From the IMG/VR virus record IMGVR_UViG_3300038620_000113, positions 1 to 60,912 of that record: a stretch of 60,912 bases of DNA; one strand, written 5' to 3'. Each line of letters starts with the position of its first letter. The stretch's first letter is position 1. Positions 25,123-33,722 of the stretch are shown one piece after another. The notes beneath the pieces are model-generated. The model made no database searches. It was not told the origin of the DNA and saw only the letters and a list, made by a program, of their open reading frames with translations. Made by a program: the position numbers and the translations under genes. Origin of the DNA: a virus.

Positions 25123-26133
25123 ATGTCAGATCAAAACCAAGATTTTTATCGCAATATCGCAGAGCAAAAAGAAAATGAAGGAAAACAACAATCCCAGTCA
25201 GAACAAGACCTTGGATATGTTGATCCACAGCACCAACAAAAAGGAATGGAAGAAAAGGCTAAAGAAATAGATCAAAGGGTTGAATATACTGTAGGAACAC
25301 AACCCGTGAATATGGACGATCTTCCATCAAAGGGATATTTTTATCCGAAAGAAACACAAATTGGAATTAAAGCTGCAACAACAGAAGAAATTCGCCACTT
25401 TTCATCAATGGATGAAACCGATAGTGTTGATTTTATGAATAAGCTTAATATGATTCTTAACAAGTGTGTTGAAATGTGGGTTAATGGAAGTAAAGTTAGC
25501 TATAAAAACTTATTGGAAGTAGATCGTTTTTATTTGGTTTTTGCAGTACGTGATTTTACTTTTAAGGATAAGCCTAATAAATTAACAATTAAAGGTGATG
25601 ATGGTTCAGGTAGTACGTTTGATATTGAATTGACTTCAGCGATATTTCCAACACTTGAAATTCCCGAAAAACTAAAACCTTTTTATAGTGAACAAGAAAG
25701 ATGCTTTGTTTTTAAGTCTAAGCATGAAGAGGTTGGAGAATTTAGAATATATGTTCCACAAGTTGGTTCAGGTCAATCACTCGTTGATTATATGCGAGAA
25801 AAACAGCGAAATAATGAATCTTATGATGCGTCTGCATTAAAGTATGTTCCTTACATCGCTAAGCATTATAAAGAAATATCTACAAATGATAAAATTGAAA
25901 TGAAAATGGGTGAGGTTAAAGGATGGTCATACAAAAAAGAACAGTATATCCTTGATGCAGTTCAACATTTAGAAGAATCCTATATGGATCTTGGTTATAT
26001 TATTACAGATGAAGAAGGCCGTCCACCACACCATAAAAACTTCAGCGGTGAAGAGGTCCGCACCCCAATATCGTTTCCGAGGGGATTCAAGGCTCTATTT
26101 ATCGAAGAGGATGCACTATCAGAGTTTGAATAA
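25123..26133 (+). CDS. Baseplate hub protein, T4 gp26-like
   Basis: 336 residues. The N-terminal 60 residues are Gln/Glu-rich linker. The core starts NMDDLPSKGYFYPKETQIGI, then IKAATTEEIRHFSSM and LEVDRFYLVFAVRDFTFKD. This is the pattern of the T4 baseplate hub family around gp26/gp51 ('LPS.G..Yp....i.v...t..Ei.......D.v..l..il..c'). It acts in assembly of the tail hub. The 3' end overlaps the next gene by 23 bp, suggesting translational coupling. Confidence 0.6.
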   Translation: MSDQNQDFYRNIAEQKENEGKQQSQSEQDLGYVDPQHQQKGMEEKAKEIDQRVEYTVGTQPVNMDDLPSKGYFYPKETQIGIKAATTEEIRHFSSMDETDSVDFMNKLNMILNKCVEMWVNGSKVSYKNLLEVDRFYLVFAVRDFTFKDKPNKLTIKGDDGSGSTFDIELTSAIFPTLEIPEKLKPFYSEQERCFVFKSKHEEVGEFRIYVPQVGSGQSLVDYMREKQRNNESYDASALKYVPYIAKHYKEISTNDKIEMKMGEVKGWSYKKEQYILDAVQHLEESYMDLGYIITDEEGRPPHHKNFSGEEVRTPISFPRGFKALFIEEDALSEFE

Positions 26134-26449
26134 TATTACTGATCTGGAATGGCAGCTTATAAGTTGCTTTCAAATGTTTCAATTCGATATTACTACCCTT
26201 GAAAAAAACATATTTCAAATTAGTAAATATGTTGAAGGTATGAATCCCAATACATTTGAAAAATGGCCGTTTTGGCGAGTTCAAATGTTTTGGGATAATA
26301 CAAAAGAAGCTATTGAAGAAGAAAAACGTCAACGCGATGAACAAGAAAAACAACAAAATACAAAAAGCGCTGATTCCGAGCGGCGTAAGCAAATGAGTGA
26401 TGCTAAAAAGTCTATGCCTTCCATGCCAAAAACACCAAAAATCAAGTGA
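26111..26449 (+). CDS. Probable tail assembly protein downstream of the hub gene
   Basis: 112 residues from the ATG at 26111, within the end of the hub gene in another frame. The N-terminal half is hydrophobic and aromatic (LISCFQMFQFDITTLEKNIF, EKWPFWRVQMFWDNTKE), and the C-terminal half is a Glu/Gln/Lys coil ending in PSMPKTPKIK. T4 has a small chaperone-like product next to gp26, and tape-measure chaperones often look like this. The stop lies inside the 5' arm of the terminator at 26441. Confidence 0.55.
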   Translation: MHYQSLNNITDLEWQLISCFQMFQFDITTLEKNIFQISKYVEGMNPNTFEKWPFWRVQMFWDNTKEAIEEEKRQRDEQEKQQNTKSADSERRKQMSDAKKSMPSMPKTPKIK

Positions 26450-26477
26450 GGTTCCAAAAAATCTCACTTGATTTTTT
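26441..26477 (+). terminator. Strong terminator after baseplate genes
   Basis: ATCAAGTGAG and CTCACTTGAT form a perfect 10-bp stem with a 12-base loop, followed by TTTTT. The 5' arm overlaps the last codons of the upstream gene. Confidence 0.9.
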
Positions 26478-26503
26478 ATGTTTAAGATTTTTTATTTTTT
26501 CCT

Positions 26504-26870
26504 TTAATATATTTTTTTAAATGTTTTTCTATATGATGTTTTAAAATCAGTCATAATTATATAGTCTATAAAAGCTATAGCATAGGGAATATTAGAATAT
26601 GTGTTTATTGAATAATACTCTAAATTCACTGGATCATCGATTCTTTCATGCTTGAAATGAAATCTAAATTCATCTATTTTTTTATTGTGATATAGATATA
26701 TAAAATCTAAATGTGAAAACTTATTAATACATTTATTATTAACCATATAAGTTAATGATTTTGGCATAAAATATGAGCTTGAATTGTCAATATTTTTTAG
26801 AATAAAGTTATTGTATTTTTTTGTTTTTTTGCAAAAAATTTCCGAACATATATTTTTTTGTGTTTACCAT
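26504..26870 (-). pseudogene. DGPA-family gene broken by a homopolymer frameshift
   Basis: The gene starts at an ATG at 26868-26870 (MVNTKKYMFGNFLQKNKK) and meets a stop after A7 (T7 on the plus strand at 26816-26822). With one A fewer the frame continues as YNNFILKNIDNSSSYFMPK and on to the C-terminus at 26504. The sister at 26883 has KYNNYILRSVYDKN at the same place, which proves the alignment. It holds a degraded motif (RIDDPVNLEYYS). It may be dead, expressed by slippage, or a sequencing indel. Confidence 0.6.
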
Positions 26871-26882
26871 TTTAATTAAATT

Positions 26883-27323
26883 TTATTTGTGTGGGTTAAT
26901 ACTAGTTTTATTTAATGTGTTTGTATTGAATACTTTTTTTGTTTTTTGTTTTATAACTTCTTGTATAAGCTGATTTCTGGTTAATTCATTAATATAAGAA
27001 ATATTACTTGCAAGATAAAATTTATGGGATATAGAAATGTGAAATTCTAAAGTTACTGGTCCGTCTATTTTTGGTTTATTAAATTCAATTAAAATTTCAA
27101 CTAGCTCTGCACGGTGAACTTTACCCCCTGAATACTTATATCTTAACTTTGAAAGTTTTTTCGGATGATTTATAGATTTTAAAATGTTAAAGTTGCTTAC
27201 ATGACTATACATTTTATTGCAACTCATGTTTTTATCATAAACACTGCGTAAAATATAGTTATTATACTTTTCTTTTTGTTTATTAACATAACTTAAAAAT
27301 ATTTCTTTTTTGTTGTTTACCAT
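26883..27323 (-). CDS. Orphan protein of the DGPA-repeat family
   Basis: 146 residues, starting MVNNKKEIFLSYVNKQKEK. The family motif is PKIDGPVTLEF (about 97-107), followed by a short C-terminal helix with ELTRNQLIQEVIKQKTKK. The N-terminal half is basic. It is one of three adjacent leftward paralogues, 2 bp from the next. Function unknown. The opposite orientation to flanking late genes suggests an inserted or independently expressed cluster. Confidence 0.6.
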   Translation of the reverse strand: MVNNKKEIFLSYVNKQKEKYNNYILRSVYDKNMSCNKMYSHVSNFNILKSINHPKKLSKLRYKYSGGKVHRAELVEILIEFNKPKIDGPVTLEFHISISHKFYLASNISYINELTRNQLIQEVIKQKTKKVFNTNTLNKTSINPHK

Positions 27324-27325
27324 TT

Positions 27326-27772
27326 TTAATTGTTTTTGTTTGTTAATAAAGCTTTTTTAATTTTTAACCTTTTAACCATACTAATAAATTCTGACTTTGT
27401 AACTTGGTTAAAACGGTTAACTTGACTTATTGGTTTTGATAAAAAATCATAATATTTTACTTTTTGAACTTCGGGTATGTCATTATTTTCATTAGATACC
27501 AAATGGACTTCGGCAGGTCTTTCCAAGTCATAGTTAAATACATGATAATATAGAATCACCTTACTTTGATTTAAGTAATCGTTCATGTACTGAATATAAA
27601 TAGGTTTATGTAACACTTTAAATTTATTTATACTTGATTTATTGGTATAACTTTCATAATAACACGGTGGAACCTTTGATAACTCCAACTCACGAAACGT
27701 GATTGTATCAATAATATTTTTTTTTACTATTATTCCGTTGTACGTAATCTTCCTACTTTTTTTGTTTATCAT
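27326..27772 (-). CDS. Orphan protein of the DGPA-repeat family, divergent
   Basis: 148 residues, starting MINKKSRKITYNGI. The motif is reduced to LERPAEVHLVSNENND (about 83-98), but the C-terminal helix (TKSEFISMVKRLKIKKAL) matches its neighbours in pattern. It is the first gene of the leftward trio, with its start 48 bp from the divergent CTS gene at 27821. The short intergenic region carries AAATAAATA on the rightward strand. Confidence 0.55.
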   Translation of the reverse strand: MINKKSRKITYNGIIVKKNIIDTITFRELELSKVPPCYYESYTNKSSINKFKVLHKPIYIQYMNDYLNQSKVILYYHVFNYDLERPAEVHLVSNENNDIPEVQKVKYYDFLSKPISQVNRFNQVTKSEFISMVKRLKIKKALLTNKNN

Positions 27773-27820
27773 AGTTTCTTTATTTTATTGTAAATAAATA
27801 AAGAAAGAAAAGTAACAATT

Positions 27821-28537
27821 ATGAAAATTAAGTCATTTTATGAATTTGTTAATGAAAACTCAAGTTTTAATAACATTAATGATGAGTATGGAATTGTTTA
27901 TAATGTAGTTTTGCATATTGAAAACGATGCAAAAGATTTAAAAAAATTTTCATCTTTAAAAGATGCAAAGAAATTTGTTGACAATCTTAAACGTAAAGAA
28001 TTAAGTCTTGATGATAGATATCATAATGATACTGTAACAGTAACAATAGAAAAAACTGAATTGGAAAATGATGGAGATATCATAGATTCTGAAGAAGTTT
28101 ATAGTAAAAATTTTCCACCTGTTAATTATAAAAGTGATAAATTATTAGATGAGTTCAGAATAAAGTTTGTTGATAAATATTATGGTGGCAGATCTAGAAA
28201 TTATTATGATAACTATTTTGAAATTGATTTATTTACTGATGTTTATGATTATGACATAGATGTAGATAATGACGTATCTGTTGAAGTTAGAATTTCTGAC
28301 CATAGTGAAAATCCTGACAACATAGATCGCTACGGAATTCCACCAGATTATCACATATCAATTGTTATTGCAGATAAAGATATAACATTTGATAAATTTT
28401 ATTTGTCTAATACGTTAGACAAAAAACAAACTGAAGTGCAAGTTTGGTTTGATTCGGATTCAACAGTTAACGAAATAATGGACTGGTTAAAAAATACCTT
28501 TAACAAAATTAAAAAAATTGAAACAAGTGAAAAATAA
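27821..28537 (+). CDS. CTS-tagged protein, unknown function
   Basis: 238 residues. The tag is MKIKSFYEFVNEN, with the cut predicted after FVNE. The remainder is an acidic, beta-rich domain with many Asp/Tyr (FTDVYDYDIDVDNDVSVEV) and an ending in basic helix (DWLKNTFNKIKKIETSEK). No family is recognised. The AAATAAATA motif lies about 25 bp upstream. Its end overlaps the next CTS gene's GTG start, so three or four CTS genes here form one late operon. Confidence 0.75.
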   Translation: MKIKSFYEFVNENSSFNNINDEYGIVYNVVLHIENDAKDLKKFSSLKDAKKFVDNLKRKELSLDDRYHNDTVTVTIEKTELENDGDIIDSEEVYSKNFPPVNYKSDKLLDEFRIKFVDKYYGGRSRNYYDNYFEIDLFTDVYDYDIDVDNDVSVEVRISDHSENPDNIDRYGIPPDYHISIVIADKDITFDKFYLSNTLDKKQTEVQVWFDSDSTVNEIMDWLKNTFNKIKKIETSEK

Positions 28538-29528
28538 ACTAGTTACATTTAGTCAGTTTGTTAATGAAAAACGAAGAAACCCAGAGTTTAATAAAAAAGA
28601 AAATTTTATTGAATTTTTGCAAAGAGTTATAGGAGATGATCCAACTAATTGGTACATTTCTTTTAGAAACGAAGACAATGTTACTTTTACAAATCCTTTT
28701 ACTAAGTATGCTACACCTGCTGGGTATTATGCTTATCCCCTTTATGTTCATTCCCACCATAAAGAATCACTATACCAGACTTTAATTAATGCATGGAAGA
28801 GGCTTAATGATCCTAGCTTAGAATATGAAGAATCATTGGATTTAGAAAACAATCTTGAGCATTTTTATATTTATATAGCCGATATAATGCCTTATATATC
28901 ACCCGATCCAAAAGTTGTCCATCTATTAAAAACAAATGAAGAATCAGTCATTTTAACAGAAAGAACTCCTTACAGAGAAATTAAAAAGTATTTAGATAAG
29001 TTATTAAGTATCGTCAAAGAGTTTGATAATGAAATAAGAGATAGCTTCTATAAACTTTATACATTACTTTTTTATGGGTATGAAGGTTTTAATAAAGAAT
29101 ATAAAAATTTTCTTGAAGAAGAAGATTTAGATGAATTTGATGACGTCGATGAAGCTTTTGATATGTTATTCAACGTCCTTGATAAAAATATTAAAATGAT
29201 AGAAGATGTAAGTGAAGAAAGAAAAAATATAATTTATGGAATACTAGAAGATTATGAAAAAAACCCAAAATTTAAACATAAAAATTATGTGGGAGTATTA
29301 TTTAATTTAGTTATAGCATTGTCTATAATGAAGAAAGGGAAAACTGCGCCAAGACTATCTACAAATCTCTTTAAGAAATTGGGGATAGATGGATTTGTAG
29401 ATACTTTACATTCTTTTAATTATATTCATTCCGCAGAAGAACAACAAGCTGTCTTCTTTACTAGAAAAGTAATAGATGAATTAGAATCTAAAGACTTAAA
29501 ATTGGTACTTTATGGAAGTTACGAATAA
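28527..29528 (+). CDS. CTS-tagged protein, 'KRRNP/TPAGYY' family copy 1
   Basis: 333 residues from the GTG at 28527, chosen because it gives a standard tag (MKNKLVTFSQFVNE). After the cut site comes KRRNPEF and the family signature NWYISFRNED, NPFTKYATPAGYYAYPL. The C-terminus holds LGIDGFVDTLHSF...HSAEEQQAVFF. Paralogues are at 46173 and 56552. From memory, TP-x-G-x-Y-x-YP and GxDGxxD...HPxEPxQAVFF occur together in phage polyvalent proteins and may belong to an ADP-ribosyltransferase-like fold. That is a guess, not established. It overlaps the upstream gene by 11 bp. Confidence 0.75.
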   Translation: MKNKLVTFSQFVNEKRRNPEFNKKENFIEFLQRVIGDDPTNWYISFRNEDNVTFTNPFTKYATPAGYYAYPLYVHSHHKESLYQTLINAWKRLNDPSLEYEESLDLENNLEHFYIYIADIMPYISPDPKVVHLLKTNEESVILTERTPYREIKKYLDKLLSIVKEFDNEIRDSFYKLYTLLFYGYEGFNKEYKNFLEEEDLDEFDDVDEAFDMLFNVLDKNIKMIEDVSEERKNIIYGILEDYEKNPKFKHKNYVGVLFNLVIALSIMKKGKTAPRLSTNLFKKLGIDGFVDTLHSFNYIHSAEEQQAVFFTRKVIDELESKDLKLVLYGSYE

Positions 29529-29549
29529 TAAATAGAAAAAACAATAATT

Positions 29550-30743
29550 ATGAAGATTAAGTCATTTTATGAATTTGTTAATGAAAGTTATAAATCGAGT
29601 GGTGAAAATCTTTCAGATTCTAAAGATTTCCAAAAAACACTTCCTAAAGAAATTAAGGATTTGGCTAATTTATTTGAAAAGCATGGTCATGAATTAATGG
29701 TAGTTGGTGGCGCGGTTCGCGATTTTCTTATGGGAAAAGAACCTAAGGATTATGATTTGGCTACTGATGCTAAACCCGATGAAATTGAAAACATACTTTC
29801 AAAACATTATAAAACGCTGGATGTTGGGAAACAGTTCGGTGTTATAGTTGCAGTTATTCCAAATTTTCCTGAAGGTGTTGAAATTGCTACTTATAGAGAA
29901 GATGTTTATTCAGATAATGATAAGGATTCCAGAAATCCGAGTTCCATAAAATATTCCACAATTGAAAAAGATGTTAGGCGTCGAGACTTAACACTAAATG
30001 CACTTTTTTATGATGTTGGTAAAAATCAATTTGTTGATTTAGTTGGTGGTAAAGAAGATATTGCTAATAAAGTAGTTGATACGGTTGGTAAAGCAGAAGA
30101 ACGATTTGAAGAAGATCCCCTACGAAAACTTCGTGCTATTCGGTTCACTGCAATAATGAAAGGCGATCTTAAAGATCATGTAAGTCGTGCTATTAAAAAG
30201 AACAACTTACTAACAGATGTTTCTAGGGAAAGAATTATAGAAGAATTTAGAAAAGGAATCGAAAAGTCAAAATCAACTGAATATTACTTGGAGCTTTTGG
30301 ATGAACATGGATTTTTAAGTCAGATATTTGTTGGTTATGAAACCAATAAAAACTTTATTGAATCTAATAAGTGGCGAATTGTTATGGCTGCTTTATTAAC
30401 TGATATAGATTCAGAACAACGTCTTAATATACTAAAAAAGATGAAACTTTCAAAACAAGATTTTAAGAGTATTGACTTATTAGCATCTTTAAAACATTTT
30501 GACCCCAAAGAAATTTATAGTTTCAAAAGAGCATTAGATAAAGTAAATGTTTCAAAATCTGAAGTTAACGAATTTGTAAAGAAGGTGGGTGGCAATAAAA
30601 ACATGATTATAAAAGCATTTGAATATGAATTGTCTATTGAACCTGAAAAGTTAATTCAAAAAGGTTATGAAAAACAAGAAATTGGTAAAAAACTAAAAGA
30701 ACTTGAATATCAAAACTTTTTGAAGTATTTAAAAAATAAATAA
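29550..30743 (+). CDS. cca: CTS-tagged tRNA nucleotidyltransferase (CCA-adding enzyme)
   Basis: 397 residues. The tag MKIKSFYEFVNESYKSS is followed by a 25-residue linker and then a complete class II CCA-adding/poly(A) polymerase head: VVGGAVRDFLMG (about 51-62), the metal Asp pair in KDYDLAT, a flexible loop, RRDLTLNALFYD, GGKEDI, DPLRKLRAIRF and SRERIIEEF. Such enzymes repair or add the tRNA 3' CCA. Bacterial and phage homologues do not normally begin with a capsid-targeting peptide. I infer the enzyme is packaged and injected. It sits in the late CTS operon with AATAAATA just upstream. Confidence 0.88.
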   Translation: MKIKSFYEFVNESYKSSGENLSDSKDFQKTLPKEIKDLANLFEKHGHELMVVGGAVRDFLMGKEPKDYDLATDAKPDEIENILSKHYKTLDVGKQFGVIVAVIPNFPEGVEIATYREDVYSDNDKDSRNPSSIKYSTIEKDVRRRDLTLNALFYDVGKNQFVDLVGGKEDIANKVVDTVGKAEERFEEDPLRKLRAIRFTAIMKGDLKDHVSRAIKKNNLLTDVSRERIIEEFRKGIEKSKSTEYYLELLDEHGFLSQIFVGYETNKNFIESNKWRIVMAALLTDIDSEQRLNILKKMKLSKQDFKSIDLLASLKHFDPKEIYSFKRALDKVNVSKSEVNEFVKKVGGNKNMIIKAFEYELSIEPEKLIQKGYEKQEIGKKLKELEYQNFLKYLKNK

Positions 30744-30758
30744 AAAAAAAACAAAGCC

Positions 30759-31220
30759 ATGAAAAGTAAGCTACCAACATTTAATGAATTTATAAGTGAA
30801 CAGTTAAATGAAGCTTCATCAAAACCGACAAGTAAACAATTAAAAATGATTAAACTACTTGGTGGTGATAAAAGTGATGTAGAAACAAAAAAAGATGCAA
30901 GTGAAAAAATAAAGTCATTAAAAAGTGATATAGTAACAAATCCTGTTAGTATATTTTATTACGAAGGAGAAACACTTGATAGAAGTTCTGTTTTACTGGC
31001 AACACCTAAAATGCTTGGTTTAGATAAAAAAAATATGCCTGAATTTCTACAAGTTACAAATAGGTACGGTTATGATTATCTTTATCAACTTTTTGATGGT
31101 TCTCAAGGAAGTTATAATCCTCCTAAAGTTGGTGAATGGCGGTACAAGTTAATAGGTCCTAAAAATAAGTTTAAGCCACCCTTAGAAGTTAGTGTCAGAT
31201 GGAATCCATCAGAAAATTAA
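30759..31220 (+). CDS. CTS-tagged protein, unknown function
   Basis: 153 residues. The tag is MKSKLPTFNEFISEQ, with the cut predicted after FISE. A Lys/Ser/Asp-rich helical linker precedes a C-terminal domain with FYYEGETLDRSSVLLATPKM and YGYDYLYQLFDGSQGSYNPP. No family is known. It follows the CCA gene by 15 bp and ends the CTS operon that begins at 27821. Confidence 0.75.
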   Translation: MKSKLPTFNEFISEQLNEASSKPTSKQLKMIKLLGGDKSDVETKKDASEKIKSLKSDIVTNPVSIFYYEGETLDRSSVLLATPKMLGLDKKNMPEFLQVTNRYGYDYLYQLFDGSQGSYNPPKVGEWRYKLIGPKNKFKPPLEVSVRWNPSEN

Positions 31221-31230
31221 ACCTAAATCA

Positions 31231-31290
31231 AATCTAAATAATGATTAACACAACGATTGTAATCTTCCATTACTTGATTCAAGAACCTTT
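31231..31290 (-). pseudogene. Remnant of a second TnpB 5' end
   Basis: About 60 bp match the intact tnpB gene's 5' region (36450-36509) at 56 of 60 positions by eye, in the same orientation. The surrounding bases do not continue the match. It is the trace of a decayed or partially copied element. Confidence 0.75.
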
Positions 31291-31317
31291 TCAAACTTTA
31301 GGCTTTACTGTTTTAAC

Positions 31318-31343
31318 CCCGGATGGTTTTTATACAACTATTC
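31318..31343 (+). repeat. Short duplicate of the 5' part of the next gene
   Basis: CCGGATGGTTTTTATACAAC plus four further bases recurs at 31491 inside the gene at 31451 (codons for PGWFLYNY). It lies directly behind the TnpB remnant, as if both were left by one rearrangement. Confidence 0.6.
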
Positions 31344-31450
31344 TCACGGAATCAATTTAATTTAATTTTATAATATTTTAAAATTCTTGTCGTTTTAAAA
31401 GCGTAGAAACAGTAACTAAAAATTGTTGATCTAATAGAATAATTATACTT

Positions 31451-31822
31451 ATGTCAAAAAGAAAATTCACATCTGCATGTTTTGCGCATCCCGGATGGTT
31501 TTTATACAACTATCCACATGGAACTAATAAGTTCTTTTGCATTTCAAAAATGCCATCTGGTAATTATACTGTATTGTACGGTAGAATTTTCACCACTAAC
31601 AATTTTTTAGAACCATTTAATTTACTTTATAAGATTTGTAAAAGGTTAGGGCTTTTGGGTAAGTGGAAACTATCTAAGAGATATCCAAGTCAAAGTGAAG
31701 TTTTTGATACTATGCCTAATATTTTTTGGGAAACTACTTACAGTTGGGATGTGTATGATAAAACCAATAGTTTATCTTATGACAATGTTATACAGGATAA
31801 AATAAACGAGTTAGAAAATTGA
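31451..31822 (+). CDS. Hypothetical protein
   Basis: 123 residues, rich in aromatic residues (AHPGWFLYNYPHGTNKFF, FWETTYSWDVYDK) with a basic middle helix (LYKICKRLGLLGKWKLSKRYP). No domain, signal peptide or tag is present. A fragment of its 5' region is duplicated upstream. It ends 12 bp before the TTGACA box of the HD/kinase promoter. Confidence 0.55.
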   Translation: MSKRKFTSACFAHPGWFLYNYPHGTNKFFCISKMPSGNYTVLYGRIFTTNNFLEPFNLLYKICKRLGLLGKWKLSKRYPSQSEVFDTMPNIFWETTYSWDVYDKTNSLSYDNVIQDKINELEN

Positions 31823-31833
31823 CTAAATTTTAC

Positions 31834-31864
31834 TTGACAATACCGTTTTAATTTGTTATATTAG
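31834..31864 (+). promoter_or_regulatory. Promoter TTGACA-N17-TATATTAG
   Basis: TTGACA at 31834-31839, a 17-bp spacer and TATATTAG at 31857-31864, then 25 bp to the HD-protein ATG. Same architecture as at 39366, 44982, 45687 and 54260. It combines a sigma70-like -35 with the Bacteroidota-type TAnnTT box. Confidence 0.75.
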
Positions 31865-31889
31865 TGGTAAGAAGTTAAACGATTAATAT

Positions 31890-32453
31890 ATGACTATGAA
31901 TTGGGAAAACGTAATTGAAACCGCACCAATTTCCCTCTTGAATTTATTGAAGGAAACTTCAAAGATTTACGAACGTCCTGATTACCATCCCGAAGAATCC
32001 ACTAGGGTTCATATTGAAGTGGTAACACGACGGTTAGAAGTTACAAACGACCCTGATCTTATCATGGCGGGGTTTATCCATGACCTAGGTAAATGGCCAC
32101 ATAATCAAAAAGGTGCTGGTAAAGATGGTTGGCCAACCGCGCCTGGACATGCAAATTATGCTAGGGCATTGGTTGAAAATAACCAAGATATTTGGGATTG
32201 GATTAAATCGTGGGGTGCAAATCCCCAAGTGGTGGCTGAAATTAGTGGACACCACATGAAGATTAAAAACTTTGATAGTGAAAAGCCAAAGCGTCAAAGA
32301 AAGATGAAAAACCAAGTTTCCCCAAAATCTTGGATAAAGCTTCAAGTGTTTACGGAGGCTGATAACATGCTTCGCCCCTTCTACTATGAAGGTGTTTCTA
32401 ACGAAAAGGCTGAAGTCCTTTTGAGTATTTCATCCAAGCAACGCTTTCTATAA
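31890..32453 (+). CDS. HD-domain phosphohydrolase
   Basis: 187 residues. HIEVVTRRL (His41), GFIHDLGKWP (His64-Asp65), an EISGHHMK helix (about 117-124) and VFTEADNML (last Asp) give the H...HD...H...D metal set of the HD superfamily. In phages such proteins act on nucleotides or on phosphate ends of RNA. The start lies 25 bp from a strong promoter, and the next gene, a 5'-kinase, follows after 18 bp. A role in RNA end healing, perhaps as a 2',3'-phosphatase, is inferred from this pairing only. Confidence 0.75.
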   Translation: MTMNWENVIETAPISLLNLLKETSKIYERPDYHPEESTRVHIEVVTRRLEVTNDPDLIMAGFIHDLGKWPHNQKGAGKDGWPTAPGHANYARALVENNQDIWDWIKSWGANPQVVAEISGHHMKIKNFDSEKPKRQRKMKNQVSPKSWIKLQVFTEADNMLRPFYYEGVSNEKAEVLLSISSKQRFL

Positions 32454-32471
32454 CTTTAAACTTATTTCATT

Positions 32472-32879
32472 ATGAACGGTGATCTTTTCATATTGCGTGG
32501 TGTTCCAGGTTGTGGCAAGTCCACTGTAGCTGAAACCATTGCAGCACAAGGTGGTAAAGTCATAAGTGCTGATAACTTCTTTATAAAAGAAGATGGAACT
32601 TATGATTTTGATATTAACAAGCTAGGTGATGCACATAATTGGGCACAATCCGAGGCTGAAAAAGCTTTGAGTTCTGGTATTGCTAAAGTTGTAATAGCCA
32701 ATACAAACTCTCGTGAAAAAGAAATGAAGCCCTATCAAAAGATGGGTGAAAAGTATAATTACCGTGTGCATGTTCTAGTAGTAGAGAATCGACATGGATC
32801 AAATGATATCCATAGTGTTCCCAGTGAAGCGAAAGAAAGAATGGAAAATAGTATTCGCAACAGCTTGAAATTAAAATAA
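32472..32879 (+). CDS. P-loop polynucleotide/nucleoside kinase
   Basis: 135 residues. The P-loop is GVPGCGKST (10-18), followed by VISADNFF (about 30-37, substrate Asp), the AHNWAQSEAEKAL helix, VIANTNSREKEMKPY and a lid region with Arg residues. This is the AAA_33 type shared by T4 polynucleotide kinase 5'-kinase domains and N4BP2-like proteins. It is short, lacking the phosphatase domain of T4 Pnk. It probably phosphorylates 5'-OH RNA or DNA ends together with the HD protein and the RNA ligase at 54327, which uses the same promoter type. Confidence 0.8.
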   Translation: MNGDLFILRGVPGCGKSTVAETIAAQGGKVISADNFFIKEDGTYDFDINKLGDAHNWAQSEAEKALSSGIAKVVIANTNSREKEMKPYQKMGEKYNYRVHVLVVENRHGSNDIHSVPSEAKERMENSIRNSLKLK

Positions 32880-32889
32880 ACTATACATT

Positions 32890-33669
32890 CTAGTAAGAAA
32901 AATTCTTAAATAATCTGTTAAAGTTTTTTTGTAAAATAAAGACTTCATAAAGCATATTTCCAGACCGAAAAGGAAAATTCTTTTCAAAAACATCAATTAA
33001 GTTTTTATCTGAATTGTTCAAACTTTCAAGTGCTTTTTCTTTTTCATATGGAGCACTTCTAGCTTTGTAAAAACTTTTAAGATCTACACAGTGTTTATTA
33101 ACGAAACTAGGAAGCCTTTGCTCACCACCTAAAATTTTTAGAAAAGCGTTCCACGACTTAGAACTATCTTCTGCAATAAAGTTAATTTCAGCATTGTTGT
33201 TAAGTTTATGCCATTGGGTTAACCAGCTTGTAAGTTCTCTGCAAACTTGTTCTTTTTCACCAACAATTTCTACATTTCTTACAAACTTGTCAAAACCTGA
33301 ATTTTGAAAAGCATAATTGTTTGCATAATCATTTGCAACTCTTTGAAAAGCATTAGACATTGCATTTTGATATCTACGAGCGATATTCACTTCATCATAA
33401 GTAGTTGAATGGTTCATAGGTAAATCTGTTCCGACTCCTAGGTTAGGTTTATTAAGTTGATGGTAATTACTCATTACTGTATCCTGTCTGGTTGGTCCAA
33501 CAAATTTCATGTTACATGAACATTCTTGAACTTTTTTTTGTTCGTAATTTTTATCAAAGTCATACAATTCAGCATAAAAGTAATTTTGATTTTCATTCAT
33601 AACACAAATAGATAGTGGGTGGGAATCTGGAGCATATCCCGCGTTTTCTGCACTAATAAAAAAGTTCAT
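32890..33669 (-). CDS. Probable 3'-5' exonuclease (DEDDh-like), degenerate first motif
   Basis: 259 residues. It begins NFFISAENAGYAPDSHPLSI and FYAELYDFD, the layout of small 3'-5' exoribonucleases in which the first motif is normally F-x-D-x-E; here the Asp appears as Ser (ISAEN). Later, ELTSWLTQWHKL and INFIAEDSSKSWNAFLKIL correspond to the second and third motifs (D-x-x-x-D-W-like). The acidic set looks incomplete, so it may be inactive or divergent. It is leftward between rightward genes, with AAATAAATA upstream of its start. Confidence 0.5.
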   Translation of the reverse strand: MNFFISAENAGYAPDSHPLSICVMNENQNYFYAELYDFDKNYEQKKVQECSCNMKFVGPTRQDTVMSNYHQLNKPNLGVGTDLPMNHSTTYDEVNIARRYQNAMSNAFQRVANDYANNYAFQNSGFDKFVRNVEIVGEKEQVCRELTSWLTQWHKLNNNAEINFIAEDSSKSWNAFLKILGGEQRLPSFVNKHCVDLKSFYKARSAPYEKEKALESLNNSDKNLIDVFEKNFPFRSGNMLYEVFILQKNFNRLFKNFSY

Positions 33670-33722
33670 AGTTATTTTTTATTATTTATTTAGTTAAAAA
33701 ATAATAAATAGAAAAAGTAGTA

